Origin: Callorhinus ursinus | Taxonomy: Eukaryota > Chordata > Mammalia > Carnivora > Otariidae | Assembly (NCBI RefSeq): GCF_003265705.1 | Contig: NW_020313056.1 | Span: 8,440,188 to 8,504,187, forward strand | Reading direction: 5' to 3' | DNA length: 64,000 bases | Shown: in pieces, positions 10,120 through 21,429 of the stretch | How positions within the stretch are numbered: the first letter of the stretch is position 1 | Layout: each line of letters begins with the position of its first letter | Made by a program: the position numbers and the translations under genes | Notes under the pieces: model-generated | Databases searched by the model: none | What the model was told of the DNA's origin: nothing | What the model saw: the letters and a program-made list of their open reading frames with translations, nothing else

Positions 10120-11030
10120 TCAAATAGTTTTTGGCATCTATGGTGGCTCATGCTATAGAAACATATTCACGAACAAGACAGAGTGATGCCTGTTGACATT
10201 CTCCTTGGAGAAGACAAACAAGAAACAAGATAAATGAGTAACGTGTACATTGTGTTAGATCCCGGTAAACACCCTGGAGAAAAATATAGCAGAGGAGGGG
10301 AATGAGGAATGCGGGAGAGGGGGTGGGGGGCTGGCGTGGATTTTTGACTTTAGAGTGGTCAGAGGAAGGGGGAATGGTAGGTGCAAAGGTCCTCACGTAG
10401 GAGCATGCCTGGCCCATGCAGTTGCTGTGGGTGGAGTAGGTGGACAGTAGGAGGAAATTATTTCAGAAATCATAAGGGCCAGGGGTGCCTGGATGGCTCA
10501 GTCGGTTAAGCGTCTGACTTCGGTTCAGGTCATGATCTTGGGTCCCGGGTCATGATCTTGGAGCCCATGCATTGGGCTCCCCGCTCAGCAGGAGTCTGCT
10601 TGTCCCTCTCCCTCTGCCCCTCCCCCTACCTGTGGTCTCTATCTCTCAAATAAATAAATATTTTTTAAAAAAAAAGAAACCAAGAAATAGTCGGGGCCAT
10701 ATCCCCCAGGGCTTTGTGGGGCACTGAATAGACTTTGGCTTTTACTCCACGTTAGCTGGGAGCCATGGAGAGTTCTGAGCAGAAGAGGAACAGGATCTGA
10801 CTTGGGTTCTAACGGAATCCCTCTGGCTGCAAGTCGAGGAGGGTGGACGCTACTAGCAGCCAAGAGGAAGCGAGGAGCCCAGGGAGAAGGTAACCGCAGT
10901 CCATGCAAGCAGCTGATGGGAGACTCCAGCAGCAGGGTGGCCGTGGAGGTGGTGAGAGAAGGGGTCAGATTCTGAATCTGTTTTGAAAGTAGAACTTTCA
11001 GGATTTGCTGATAGATCCAGTTACAAGACA
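10120..11030 (+). repeat. Ancient dispersed repeat 'A', long copy split by a SINE
   Basis: Begins with TAGTCATTCATCAAATAG, continues with ACAAGACAGAGTGATGCC, GGTGCAAAGGTCCTCACG, GTAGGAGCATGCCTGGCC. After an inserted SINE (10482-10676) it resumes with CTTTGTGGGGCACTGAATAG, CTTTTACTCCACGTTAGC, ACAGGATCTGACTTGGG, GTGGAGGTGGTGAGAGAAGG. The same order of blocks recurs in many other places in this window (for example 31870-32340 and 40330-41540), which shows it is one repeat family. I cannot name the family with certainty; an ancient LINE 3' region is likely. Confidence 0.75.
10482..10676 (+). mobile_element. Carnivore tRNA-derived SINE (SINEC)
   Basis: Head GGGGTGCCTGGATGGCTCAG, tRNA-derived body, pyrimidine-rich zone, tail AAATAAATAAAT plus A-run. 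The segment TCATGATCTTGG occurs twice 20 nt apart (10531 and 10551), an internal duplication absent from the other copies in this window. It interrupts repeat 'A'. Confidence 0.93.
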
Positions 11031-11106
11031 GCCACACTTCATATGGACCGCTCCGTAGCCATTTAAAGGGATAAGGTATGTGACTACCAGAAGCACCAGC
11101 CCCCAA

Positions 11107-12137
11107 AAGAAAGAAGTAGATAAATCAGGTGATGTCAAAATTAAAAACTTCTGTGCAGCCAAGGGAAAAATCAATAGAGTGGAAAGTCAGCCCTAAGGAA
11201 TGGGAGAAAATACTTGTAAATCATGTATCTGATACGTTAATATCCAGAATATGTAAGGAACTCCCACAACTCAACAACAGAGAAACAACACAATTAAAAA
11301 TAGGGAAAGGACTTGAATAGACATTTCTCCAAAGAAGGTATGTGAATGGCTAATAAGCACGTGAAAAGATGCTCAGTCACTGATCGTTAGGGAGATACAA
11401 ATCCAAACCACCATGAGAGACCACCCCACACCCACTAGGATGGCTACTCTCAAGAAAAATAGGAAATAAGTGTTGGTGAAGATACAGAGAAAATGTTGGT
11501 GGGAATGCAAACTGGTGCAGCCACTGTTGGGAAACAGTATGGCAGTTCCTCAAAAAATTAAAAATATGAACTACCATATGATCCGGTAATTCCACTTCTA
11601 GCTGTATACCCAAAAGAACTGAAAGCAGGGTTTTGACGTTATACATTCACACCCATGCTCACAGCAGCATTATTCACAAGGGCCAAAAATGTGGAAGCAA
11701 CCCAAGTGTCCATCGATGTATAAATGGATAAACAAAATATGGTCTATACATACGACAATTATTCAGCCTTTAAAGGGAAGGAAATTCAGATATACCACAA
11801 CATGGATGAGCCTTGAGGATGCGATACTAAGTGAAATAAACCACGCTCAAAAGGACAATTACCATATGATTCCACTTAGATGAGGTCCCAAGAGCAGTCA
11901 AATTCACAAAGACAGAAAGTAACATGGTGGATGCCAGGGGTCAGGGGAGAAGGGAGTGGGGAGCTGTTTAATGGGGACAGAGTTTCCATCTGGGATGATG
12001 AGAAGCTTCTGGAGATGGATGGTGGTGATGGCTGTAGTACAGTATGAATATACGTAATGAACTGTACATTTACAAATAAGATGGAAAAAATAATTAAGAT
12101 GGTAAATTTCACGTTATCTGAATTTTACAATTTAAAA
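11107..12137 (+). repeat. L1 LINE, ORF2 3' end and 3'UTR
   Basis: Old sense L1: AAAACTTCTGTGCAGCCAAG, ATCCAGAATATGTAAGGAAC, AAACCACCATGAGAGACCAC, GGAAGCAACCCAAGTGTCCA blocks, ending in the L1M-type 3'UTR block CTGGAGATGGATGGTGGTGA..GGTAAATTTCACGTTATCTG. Reading frames are broken by stops and indels, so it is inactive. Confidence 0.9.
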
Positions 12138-12146
12138 AAAAGGAGG

Positions 12147-12364
12147 GGGGGCTGCCTGGGTGGCTCAGTGGTTAAGCAACTGCCTTCAGCTCAGGTCATG
12201 ATCCCAGGGTCCTGGGATCGAGTCCCACATCGGGCTCCCCCTGCTCTGCGGGGAGTCTGCTTCTCCCTCTGCCTCTGCCTGCCACTCCCCCTGCTTGTGC
12301 TCTCTCTCTCTCTCTCTCTCTCTTTGTCAAATAAATAAATAAAATCTTTAAAAGAAAAAAAAAA
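12147..12364 (+). mobile_element. Carnivore tRNA-derived SINE (SINEC)
   Basis: GGGGGCTGCCTGGGTGGCTC head, GATCGAGTCCCACATCGGGC box, a (CT)n stretch, (AAATA)n tail and A-run. Inserted directly at the A-rich 3' end of the preceding L1, a usual SINE target. Confidence 0.94.
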
Positions 12365-12689
12365 GGACAAGGCAGATCTTCATATGTCAACACGGAGAGG
12401 TGCCCATGGTGCGGGAAGGCAAACACTCTTACAAACTTCTAGTGGCCGTGTGAAGTGGTAGAACCTCTAGTTGTAGTTTGGCCCAGAAACATCATTGGGC
12501 CCAGAAATGCTGGGCATTTATACTACAAAGATACAGCTGCACAAAGAAAAATGGACATGGCAATAGCAGGAGCCTGTGGACAGCATCAGTGGCTACCATC
12601 ACCGGGGAATACTATGCCGCTGCTGAGCATGAGGGATGAAGAAGAGGCTGAGGGAGGGGATCCAGACCCACACCGTCCCATAGAACTTT

Positions 12690-12860
12690 CTGGGATGATG
12701 GCAATGTTCGACATCTGTGCTGTGTCATATGGGACCTACTAGCCACCCATGGCCAGTAAGCAATTGAGGCTAGTGTGATGGAGGAAATGAATTTTGTATT
12801 TTATTCCATTTAAGTTAAATGTAAACAGCCTCCTGTGCTTAGTGGGTACCGTACGGAACA
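12690..12860 (-). repeat. Old MER-type repeat (family seen three times here)
   Basis: Contains TAGAACTTTCTGGGATGATG, then GCCACCCATGGCCAGTAAGCA and ATTTTATTCCATTTAAGTTA. The same element occurs in the other orientation at about 15690-15985 and again at 27580-27700. Probably a nonautonomous DNA transposon; I do not assign a name. Confidence 0.6.
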
Positions 12861-13034
12861 ACACACATCTGGAGCCAAGATCTAACATTAAGAGGAAAAA
12901 GCCAAGTGCAGGCCGGAATGTGTGGTGTGCAAACCCCCACAGAACTGAGAGGAGATGCAGGACTTCACTCATGTGTGTGTTTCAGAAGGTTTCTCCCAAT
13001 GAAAGGGCCCCAAGAAACCGGCGACCAGGGGCAG

Positions 13035-13470
13035 CCTAGGGCCCGGGGTGCTCTGAATATGTTGTGTGATAACACACCCCAGAACTTAGTGGCCTAATAC
13101 AACTGCCATTTGGTTTGCTCCCAATCCTGTGGATCAGAAATCTGGGCAACTTGTCTCTGCCCAGTGCTGGCTGCTGGCTGGAACGTCCGAGGTGACTCCT
13201 TTACCCCCGTGTGTGACATCTCAGCTAGACGGCCCGATGGGTTGATGGCCAGCCGGAGCATATGTCCGCCGGCTTCGTCCTCGGTCCCGCGGTTCCCCAC
13301 TATGTCGTTTCTCCCTCCCCACGTGGTCCTCCCAGCGCAGTAGCCACACCTCTCGTACGGCAGCTGGCTTCCCCGGAGCGCAGACATGAAAAATGCTCGG
13401 CCTTCTTTAGGCTTAAGTCCAAAACCGACACCACCATTCATCCTATTGGCGGGAGCCACTAAAGTGAGTC
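13035..13470. repeat. Old LTR-like repeat
   Basis: Has the block AACTTAGTGGCCTAATACAA followed by TCTGGGCAACTTG and CCTCCCCACGTGG..GTAGCCACACCTC. This layout matches an old mammalian LTR-like repeat (ACTTAGTGGCTTAAAACAA type). Family not assigned. No open gag or pol. Confidence 0.5.
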
Positions 13471-14235
13471 TTCCACGGGAAGAGGGCTGGGGACTGACGT
13501 GGGAAGTGGGAGGAGGACCTACATTTTTTTTTTTTCTAACTTTAAAACGTTCACGACGGATATGTGTTACCTTATTATCTGTTTGAGTTTAGAAAGTCAT
13601 ACATTGCCTGGTCCTGTCTCCACACTTTTGCTTGTGCTGTTCCCTCTACTTCAACACCCTTCCCTTCCACCTGCAGCTGAGACGATGCCTGGAGAAACTT
13701 GCCCTGAGCGCCCAAGTCAAATGACTCCCTGTTTCCTCTGCACTCCCCACAGTTTGTGCCTCTAGAATCCCATTCTGCCCCTACTGGAGTTAGTTTCGGG
13801 TAATCGGCCTCTCCCAGCAGCCCCTTAAGGTCAGCCTAATCTAGGTCACGTACACACACACACAGTGAAATGATGTAGGTGCTCAGTGATTTGGGGGCCC
13901 AACCACTTGCCTGACCCACAATCTCCTCACCCCACTAGGCCTTTGCAGGCATCTGTGGGTGCACTATCCAAAATCGCCGCCAGGTGGCAGGAGAGCCCAG
14001 CCTCCAACCTCCCCAGTGCCTGTCTAAGGGGGGAAAGCCCCCACAGGTTGGAAAGCTGAGAGGTCACAGAGGCCAGGACAGGGGGCCCCAAGGCCAGCTT
14101 TGAAGATAAATTGCCCATCCTTGTTGCCCATTCCCCTCCCCAACTTCAAAATTTGCCTCCCCCTCAAGCAAACTGACTTTAATCAGAGGCAAACCAGCTA
14201 CTGGTAGATGCAAACAAGCTGGAACCACCTACGAA
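13471..14235. other. Intergenic, weak L2-like content
   Basis: No gene. 13590-13770 looks like diverged L2 (TGCTGTTCCCTCTACTTCAA, ACTTGCCCTGAGCGCCCAAG). The rest appears unique, apart from a short (CA)n at 13853-13863. Confidence 0.45.
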
Positions 14236-14970
14236 ATCTTGCACGGAGCAAAAGACACCAGACACAAAAGAATATGCCCTGCATGCTTCCTTGTATATGA
14301 AAATTTAGAAAAATAGGCAAAATTCATCTATGGCAGGAAACAGCAGAACAGTGGCTGCCTCAAACTGGGGGATGGGCAGGCTCAAATGGGGAAACATGAG
14401 GGTACTTTCTGGGGTGATGGTAATGTTCTGTATTAGTTTCCTAGGGCTGCCATGATAAAACGCCACCACGAACTACGTGGGTTAAAACAACGTGTTCCAA
14501 GTCTGAAGTCTGAAATCAGGGCCACGCTCCTTCCAAAGGCTCTGGGGAAGAATCCTTCCTTGCCTCTTCCAACTAATGGTGGTTACCAGCAATTCTTGGC
14601 ATTCCTGGGCTTGACACTGCATCCCTCCAATCTCTGTGTCTGTCTCTGCATGGCCTTCTTCCCCCTATGTGTGCCCGTGTCCAAATCTCCTTCTCCTTTC
14701 TCTCATAAAGACGCCAGTCGTTAGATTTAGGGTCCACCCTAATCCTGGATGATCTTATCTTAACTCGGTTACATCTGCAAGACCCTATTTCCAAATCAGG
14801 TCACATTCACAATTACCAAGAGTCAGGACTTGAACATTTCTCTCTGAGGGACTCGATTCAAACCCACTTAATGTTCTCTATCTTGGAAAGAGTTTGGGCA
14901 ACACAGGTAGATGCACTTACCAAAAATAATCAAAAGTACACCTAAGATTTGTGCATTTCACTGCATATGT
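14236..14970 (+). repeat. L1 3' fragment, split by an LTR
   Basis: 14236-14428 and 14871-14970 read as one L1 3' region: ACAGCAGAACAGTGGCTGCC..GGGTACTTTCTGGGGTGATGGTAATGTTCT in pieces, then CTCTATCTTGG..CACTTACC..GATTTGTGCATTTCACTG. The split point is the MaLR LTR described next. Confidence 0.75.
14429..14870 (-). mobile_element. MLT1-type MaLR solo LTR
   Basis: Reads TGTATTAGTTTCCTAGGGCT to CCCACTTA on the + strand, the reverse complement of an MLT1 LTR. Inner blocks AAGAATCCTTCCTTGCCTCT and ACCCTATTTCCAAATCAGGT match. The short direct repeat ATGTTC flanks it (14423-14428 and 14871-14876), which marks insertion into the older L1. There is no internal sequence, so it is a solo LTR. Confidence 0.82.
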
Positions 14971-15064
14971 TTTCAAGACAGAAACAAAGATTGAACTCTA
15001 GCTGATGATAGGCACGCTGAAGTGTTTAGGGGTGAGGTGTGCTGGGGTCTGCACTCACAGTATT

Positions 15065-15480
15065 TAGTTGTCCTGGCTTTCTTAATTGGGAACGATTCCT
15101 CGGTCTTTCTTATTCATGACCTTGACACTTTTGAAGAGGACAGACTGGTTGTTTTGCAGAATGTCCCTCCCATGGCTCTGTCTGAAGTTACTCATGGTTA
15201 GACTCAGGCTCTGCACCTTTGTCAGGAACCGCCCAAGTGGTGGTATGTTTGTCCTCCTCAGTGCTTGCCATCGGGAGACACCCAAGAGCCATTGACCCCT
15301 TACTAGTGATGTCAATATTGATCACGTGGTCAAGATGATGTCAGCCAGGTCTCACCACTGTGAAGTTACTGTATTTTCTCTTTATAATGAGAAGTAGCTT
15401 GTGGGGAGATATTTTTAAACCACCTAACTATTTTGTTAATCCTCCAAAGTTCACTAACTTTTCACAGTCTGATTTTCACG
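15065..15480 (-). repeat. L1-type 3' fragment
   Basis: CTTATTCATGACCTTGACAC, ACTGGTTGTTTTGCAGAATG and GGTTAGACTCAGGCT blocks resemble an old L1 3'UTR read in antisense. The same family appears near 42940-43015. Diverged. Confidence 0.5.
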
Positions 15481-15494
15481 TTTTAACATCACAT

Positions 15495-16330
15495 ATGATG
15501 TCTGCCTCAGTCTATTGCTACGTAATAAATGACCCCAAAACATAGCAGATTAAGGCAATAATCATTCATTTTTTCATCTGGAGTTTGACTGGAAGGTTCT
15601 GGCTTGGGCTGTCTCAGGAGGTCAGGATGTCAGCTGGGGCTGCCATTATCTGAAAGCTCAAAGGTGCTGGGGCATCGGCAGCCAGGAGGAATATAATGTG
15701 AGCCGTACATGAGAACCACATGCTTAACTTTTAGTTCTCCAGCAGGCACAGTTTAAAAAGTAGAAAGAGATAGGGGCAAAATTCATTTTTGTAATATACT
15801 GTATTTAATTCAATGGAACTCAAATCGCATTTCAACACGTTCTCAATATGAAAAATTATTGATGTATCTGACATCTCTTTTTCAGTGTGTATTTCTCACA
15901 GCACGTTCCGATTTGGACTGGCCATAGCCAGCACTAAACAGCCATGGGTGGCTAGTGACTTGTGTGGGACAGCTCAGCACAGAGGCACCTGCTTCCAAGA
16001 TGACTCGCTCACAGGGCTGTTAAGGGATTCCTCGGTCCCCCAACACGTGGCCCTGTTTGTCCGGATGCCTGAGTGTCCCCATGACACGGAAGCTGTCTTC
16101 CCCTAGAGAGAGTTATGGCAGAGAATGGCAAGGAGAAAGGAAATACCTGCCTTTTACTGACCTTGTTCTCTGACACAGCATAGATTCTGCCATATTCTAC
16201 CCATCCGAATGGGATCACTGAGTCCAGCCCCCACGCAAGGGAAAGTGAATGAGAGTCCACCTCTTGACAAGAATGGAGATAAGACAGTAAGTCAAAGAAT
16301 TGGTGGGCATATCTTAAAATCACCATACTC
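15495..16330. repeat. Old LTR-like repeat containing a MER-type insert
   Basis: 15500-15690 and 15990-16330 look like the two ends of one old LTR-like repeat (TAATAAATGACCCCAAAACA..; later ATTCTGCCATATTCTACCC, TGAGTCCAGCCCCCACGC). 15690-15985 is a sense copy of the MER-type repeat also seen at 12690 and 27580 (AATATAATGTGAGCCGTACA..GCCATGGGTGGCTAGTGACT). Nesting is inferred. Confidence 0.5.
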
Positions 16331-16334
16331 CCAC

Positions 16335-16955
16335 TTTATTTGTTTATTCATTTATATCAGGAGAGACCCGTGGATTTTATGTTAGCCGAGGGGTAATAAA
16401 TCCATCACTACCGTTACTTATTTTGATGCTCAAAGTGACCCAGATTCGGCCAGTCTAAGTCACCTTTTACTGGCTCCTGGGTCTTTCCACCATGTCCCCA
16501 TCATTCTCTGGGCATTCCCTTATTTCTGGGACAAGATGTTCCAGGCTCCATTTCTACTTGTCTTAACCCAGCCCTGGTTCCTTTTACAGGAGAATGGTAT
16601 TTTGAAACCAGAATCTGGGTGCTGTCCAGCTTTTTGATTTTTACCAACCTCACAGGCGTAAAGGGATATTTCCTGGTTGTTTTCATTCGCATATCCTATT
16701 ACTAATGAGTTTGAGCCTGCTTCATTTGCTGGTAGTTTTCCTCTTCTGTCAATTGCTCTCCACATCCATTGTCCCTTTTCCTTGGGGGATGCTGTCTTTT
16801 CCGCTGTTGTCTATTTGCAAGTTTCCTGTATATTCTAAGCATGGCAATTTTAGACACTGCAATGTCTTCACACTCTTGACACCTGCCTATTTACTCTGTC
16901 CGTGGTATCCTTTGGCCAGAATTCCTTAATTTTGATATTATCAGGGTAATGCAAA
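16335..16955. other. Intergenic, diverged L1-like debris
   Basis: AT-rich sequence resembling antisense L1 in places (16335-16460). The remainder is unassigned. No coding evidence. Confidence 0.4.
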
Positions 16956-16959
16956 AAAA

Positions 16960-17890
16960 AAAATGTTTTTTGCCTTTTATACATTTGTGGGGTTTTTTTG
17001 TTGTGGTAAAATACAGATAACATAAAATTTACCATTTTAGTGGTTTTTAAGGGTACAATTCAGTGACATTAACTATAATCACAGAGTTGTGCAACCATCA
17101 CCACCATCCATCTCTGGAACTTTCTCATCTCCCCAAATGGAAACTCTGTCGTCCTCCTGCCCCAGCCTCTGGAAACCTCTATTCCACTTTCTGTCTCTAT
17201 GGACGTGATGCTCTGGGTACCTCAAATAAGTGGAACTGTACAATATTTGTCCTTTTGTGTCTGGCTTGCTTCCCCTGGATAATGCCTTCAAGGTTCATCC
17301 ATGTTGTAGCCTGTGTCAGAATTCCACTTCTTTTTAAGGCTAAATAATATCCTATCATTCAGATAAACCACATTTTGTGCATCCATCCACCTGTCAACGG
17401 ATATCTGCATTGTTTTCGCCTTCTGGTTGTGGTGAATGATGCTGCTGGGAACAGGTGTATGAGAATCTGAGTTCATTTTCAATTCTTTTAGGGATAAACC
17501 TAGAAGTGGAATTGCGGATCATATGGTAATTCTATGTTTTCACTTTCCCAGGAAGCGCCAAACTGCTTTCCACACAAGCTGTCCTGTTTTGCATTCCCAC
17601 CAGCACTGAGCAAGTTTCCAGTGTCCCCACATGCTCACCGGAACAGGTTATTTTCCATTCTGTTTTTTTATGAGAGCCATCCTATGCGGTGCGAAGTGGT
17701 ATCCCCTTGTATCTCCCTAATGACACTGAGCATCATTTCATGTGTACACTGGCCATCTGAAGGGTTTTTGTTTTTTTTTTTTTTTAGAGGGGGGGAAGAT
17801 GTCTATTCAGGTTCCTTGACCGTTTCTGAATCAGGTTCTTTATGCTTGTGCTTTTGAAACTGACTTAATTTAAAAAGTCCTTTCTCACCT
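16960..17890 (-). repeat. L1 LINE, antisense 3' end
   Basis: Starts with the antisense L1 3'UTR (GTGGTAAAATACAGATAACA, GTTGTGCAACCATCACCACC) and continues into antisense ORF2 (TAAGTGGAACTGTACAATAT, GGATCATATGGTAATTCTATG, GCGCCAAACTGCTTTCCACA). Frames are disrupted. A T-run at 17768-17785 is a poly(T) interruption. Confidence 0.88.
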
Positions 17891-17934
17891 CTAGGCATAG
17901 AGTGACCTTCTGACTATTCTTTTACTAATGGGAG

Positions 17935-18256
17935 AGTGCTTTTTTGGAGTAAAATATATATAATATTTATCATTTTAACCATTTGTAAGTGTACAATGCA
18001 GTGGTATTAATTACATTCACAGTATCTTGTACCCATCACCACTGTCAATACCCAAAATTTTCCATCGTTCCCAACATAAACTCTGTCCCTATTAAACAAT
18101 AACTCCCAGTCCTCCCCCTCCCCAGCTTCTAGCAGTCACCATCCTACTTTCTGTCCATATGAATCTGCCTATCATTGTTCTTCCGTGTCTGGTTTATTTC
18201 CCTTAGCATAACACTTTCAGGATCTCTCCACCTTGTAGCATGTGTCAAAATCTCTT
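17935..18256 (-). repeat. Second L1 3' end, antisense
   Basis: Repeats the block order of the preceding L1 (TTTTAACCATTTGTAAGTGT, GTACCCATCACCACTGTC, ATTAAACAATAACTCCCAGT), so it is an independent insertion of a related L1. Confidence 0.85.
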
Positions 18257-18260
18257 TCCC

Positions 18261-18480
18261 TTTTTTTTTTTTTTTTTAAGATTTTATTTAGAGAGAGAGA
18301 AAGAGAGCACGTGCACATGCATGCAGGGGGAGCGAGAGAGGGAGAGAGGGAGAATTTCAAGCAGACTCTGCACTAAGCACAGAGCCTGACGCGGGGCTCA
18401 ATCCCACGACCCATGAGATCACAACCTGAACCGAAACCAAGAGTCAGATGCCTAACCAAAGGAGCCACCCAGGCGCCCCC
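18261..18480 (-). mobile_element. Carnivore SINE, antisense
   Basis: Poly(T) then AAGATTTTATTT, purine-rich zone (GAGAGAGAGAAAGAGAGC), and the reverse-complemented head GGAGCCACCCAGGCGCCCCC. Inserted beside the L1 fragment. Confidence 0.95.
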
Positions 18481-18485
18481 AGATT

Positions 18486-18840
18486 AGTTATTGGAGGAAC
18501 ATCGAGTACCTATGATGTGGTTGATTGAGAATCTCATCCAGGCACCAAAATACACCAAGCCCTGAGTCCTGCCCTCACGGGGCTGACACTCTAGTGGCCG
18601 GGCAGGTGGGGGGACACAACAGACAAACATGCGTATGGGATAATTTCAGGTATTGATAATACTATAAAGGAAAATAAAGCAGAAGTTGGATCTGTGTGGG
18701 TGGCAGCATTATTAGAGGGTGTCTCTGAGGAGGTCTGAGCAGAGGCCAGAAGGAGCGGCATCCTGTGTATATAGAATGCACGTAAAATAGCAGTGGAAGA
18801 TCCTGACACATAGTAAATGCTCAACTAATGGTGGTTCACA
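18486..18840 (+). repeat. Ancient repeat 'A' fragment
   Basis: Has ATCGAGTACCTATGATGTGG, CCTCACGGGGCTGACACTCTA, ATAAAGGAAAATAAAGCAGA and GGTGTCTCTGAGGAGGTCTGA in the same order as other copies. Ends in an L2/MIR-like ACATAGTAAATGCTCAACTA. Confidence 0.65.
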
Positions 18841-19200
18841 GTTCTATCCCAGAGATATGTTTCCAGTTTTGCTGAGTGGCACAAGCCCTGGGCTACTGTA
18901 ACATTTCCTCCTCCCTTGCTCCCTCCAGCTTAGAGGGGGCAAGGACTTCTGATGCAAATTTCTGAGCTTTTTCACACCCTCTTTTTTGACTTTTGGGCTC
19001 CTCCACCATCCCTGTCACCAGTTCCCCGTTGGAAAGTCTCTCTGTTTAAATGCACAGTGGTTTCCTTTCCTGCCACAAGGAAGGGATCTGAGAGCAAACT
19101 GGAAGGTAAGCCGCGTGGTAGGCTTTTGCAGCCCTTTCCCCCTTCTTGAAGCTAAAACCGGGTGGGCTTAGATAGGAGAGGCAGCTGGGGGCTGGGGACC
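18841..19200. other. Intergenic, unassigned
   Basis: No recognisable gene or repeat beyond short pyrimidine-rich stretches. Confidence 0.4.
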
Positions 19201-19204
19201 AGGG

Positions 19205-19350
19205 CTGCTTTTGTCCTAGCTCTGCATTTTGTCAGCTCTGCAAACTTCATCAAGTCACGTCCCCTCCCTGAAGCCTATTTTCTCACCTGTCCTGTGGGAG
19301 AAAGGATTGCACTCATTGATACACGGTGTTCTGAGGACTGGATAGGGTGG
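19205..19350 (+). repeat. MIR SINE remnant
   Basis: Core blocks AGCTCTGCATTTTGTCAGC, CATCAAGTCACGTCCCC and AGCCTATTTTCTCACCTGTC in sense order. Confidence 0.65.
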
Positions 19351-19659
19351 CACGGACAGCCGCAACCTTAAGAAAGAATAGTAAAGAGGAGACTTCCCCT
19401 ACAGGCCGAAAAAGGCACATGCCAGTATAATAAAAACAGTGGGGTGCTGGCCCACAGAGACGCAAGCCAACGAGGGAACGCAGGGGGGCTGGAGCCGACC
19501 ACAGTTGTCTAAGAACCTCAGTGCATGGAACCACAGCCTGCCGGGGAAAGGAGAGATGGTCCAGGAGATGCTGTTGGGAAACTGGCCCCGAACAAAACTG
19601 CAAACAAAGGCAGACTCTTCACGTGGATTAAAGTCTTAATACAAAGGGAGAAACCATGA

Positions 19660-19721
19660 AATTAGTCAAGTTATAGACACATGGTGGAATATTGCTCAGC
19701 CATAAAAAAGGAATGAGCTTT
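19660..19721 (+). repeat. Short L1 fragment
   Basis: CACATGGTGGAATATTGCTC followed by AGCCATAAAAAAGGAATGAG is a typical L1 3' segment, interrupted by the adjoining SINE. Confidence 0.65.
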
Positions 19722-19859
19722 GGGGGTGCCTGGGTGGCTCAGTCATTTGAGCCCTATACACTCGGAGGGGCATCTGCTTGAGATTCTCTCCCTCTGCCCC
19801 TCCCCCCACATGCTCACGTGCTCTCTCTCTGTCCCAAATAAATAAATATTAAAAAAAAA
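19722..19859 (+). mobile_element. Internally deleted carnivore SINE
   Basis: Full head (GGGGGTGCCTGGGTGGCTCA) and tail (CCCAAATAAATAAATATT plus A-run), but only about 138 bp. The tRNA B-box side of the body (the TCATGATCCCAGGG region) is missing. Deletion or a short subfamily copy. Confidence 0.9.
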
Positions 19860-19864
19860 CTAAT

Positions 19865-20560
19865 CTAATGAATGAATTCTCTCATCAAATCCTCATGAGA
19901 CATCCATAAGGTGGACCCATGGGTCCATATGTTATAGAAGAAACTGAGGCTCAGAAAAAGTCCCAACTCGGCCCACGCTCACCTAGCTAGTAAGTAGTGA
20001 AGCTGGAATTCGAACCCAGGCCGCCTCCTCACCTTGGTGCCTTCCTTCCAAATCTCTCCTTGCTCTGTGGCTTCCCACACTACGCTCACAGCCACCCTGA
20101 ATCTCTCTGGTTCTGGAAATTCCCAGTGCCTCGCCAAGCTGGGCTGCAGTTTCATTTTGTGCCAGGAGGTGTCACCAGAGAATCCTTGGTGGCCACAGTC
20201 CGCTGTCAGCGCCCCAGAGCATTAATGTGCCATCGTTTATCTCATTACCTTTAAGGAGAGTTCCAAGTTTCTCCTCCACAGACCAAGGTGCAGCTATATC
20301 CTAGCACCTGTGGTCATGAGCTCTGAGGTGAGAATTTCTCTGGGAATGGATTTCTAGAAATGGAGTTGCAAAGATCAGTGAAAATCTTTAAATTGCACAG
20401 ACTCCATGAACTTGCTCAGCCTGGTTTACAGCTGAGGAGGGTGGGGCCCACAGAGGGCACATGGGTTACCCAGGAGCCTTCGGCAAGTTAGTACAAGGGC
20501 CAGGTCTGAAACTGGCTCTTCTGGCCACAGATTTTTCCACTACACTTGGTCAGATGCTCC
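19865..20560. repeat. MIR remnants and L1 scrap
   Basis: Antisense MIR at 19865-20030 (GAAGAAACTGAGGCTCAGAA, CTAGCTAGTAAGTAGTGAAGC) and 20420-20545 (GCTGAGGAGGGTGGGGCCCA). L1-like sequence at 20320-20400. 20040-20270 is unassigned. Confidence 0.6.
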
Positions 20561-20822
20561 CACCTCAGCACAAGGGCAGTCTGTACACTTTTATACGTGT
20601 ACGGACCTGTGTCTGACCGTTCCTTCTGTCATTCAATCATCTGTTCACTCACTTAACAACTGCACTGGTGAGATACCAGATCCACACTGTTCAAGAATGG
20701 CTCAAATAACAAGTGTTTCCTAGACAAGAAAATCATTTATCTTCCTCTCTTACATTAATCTGAAGGAAAGCAGTCCAGGGTTGGATGGTGGCTTTATGGT
20801 ATCAGGGACCCAGACTCTTTCT

Positions 20823-21036
20823 TTCTTCTTTTTTTTTTTTTTAAAGATTTTATTTATTTGTTTGTTTGTTTAGAGAGCACAAGTGGGGGGAAGGGCAGAG
20901 GGAGAGGGAGGATCTCAAGCAGACTCCACGCTGAGCACAGAGCCCAACGTGGGGCTCCATCTCACAACCCTGAGATCATGACCTGAGCCGAAATCAAGAG
21001 TCAGATGCTCAACCAACTGAGCCACCCAGGCGCCCC
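20823..21036 (-). mobile_element. Carnivore SINE with perfect 18-bp TSD
   Basis: Antisense SINE, poly(T)AAAGATTTTATTT to GCCACCCAGGCGCCCC. Flanked by identical direct repeats GGGACCCAGACTCTTTCT at 20805-20822 and 21037-21054. A perfect 18-nt TSD indicates a fairly young insertion. Confidence 0.98.
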
Positions 21037-21059
21037 GGGACCCAGACTCTTTCTATCTT

Positions 21060-21420
21060 ATAACTCATCCATCTTCGACTGGCAGCTTCCATCTCATGGC
21101 CCAATGTGGCTACTCTAACATTGCCATCACATCTACATTCCTGCCAGTGGGAAGTGGAGAAAAGGAAGCAGAAGTCAATCTCTTTAAGGGCACAAACCAG
21201 AATGTCTTGTGCCGCTTCCGCTCTTATTCGATTCGCCAGAATTAGTCACATGTCCTATACTGCTGCAAGAGAGGCTGGAACAGCAGTCTGTTGCTAATAT
21301 AGCTGGGCAGCTGTGTTATCTGCTAAAACTCGGGGTTTATAACCAATGAATATATTGTCCACCCTCTGCCACCCATATTTTTGTGAGCACCTACCACGTG
21401 TAAGAGAAGTCGCAGCAGAC
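21060..21420. other. Old MER/LTR-like debris
   Basis: Blocks such as GAATTAGTCACATGTCC and CTGCAAGAGAGGCTGG resemble an old LTR or MER repeat. Not assignable by eye; no gene. Confidence 0.4.
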
Positions 21421-21429
21421 TAGAAATAG

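Noticed and set aside
11107..12137. Possible intact reverse-transcriptase gene
   Set aside because: L1 ORF2 fragments are short and broken by stops and indels; ancient and inactive.
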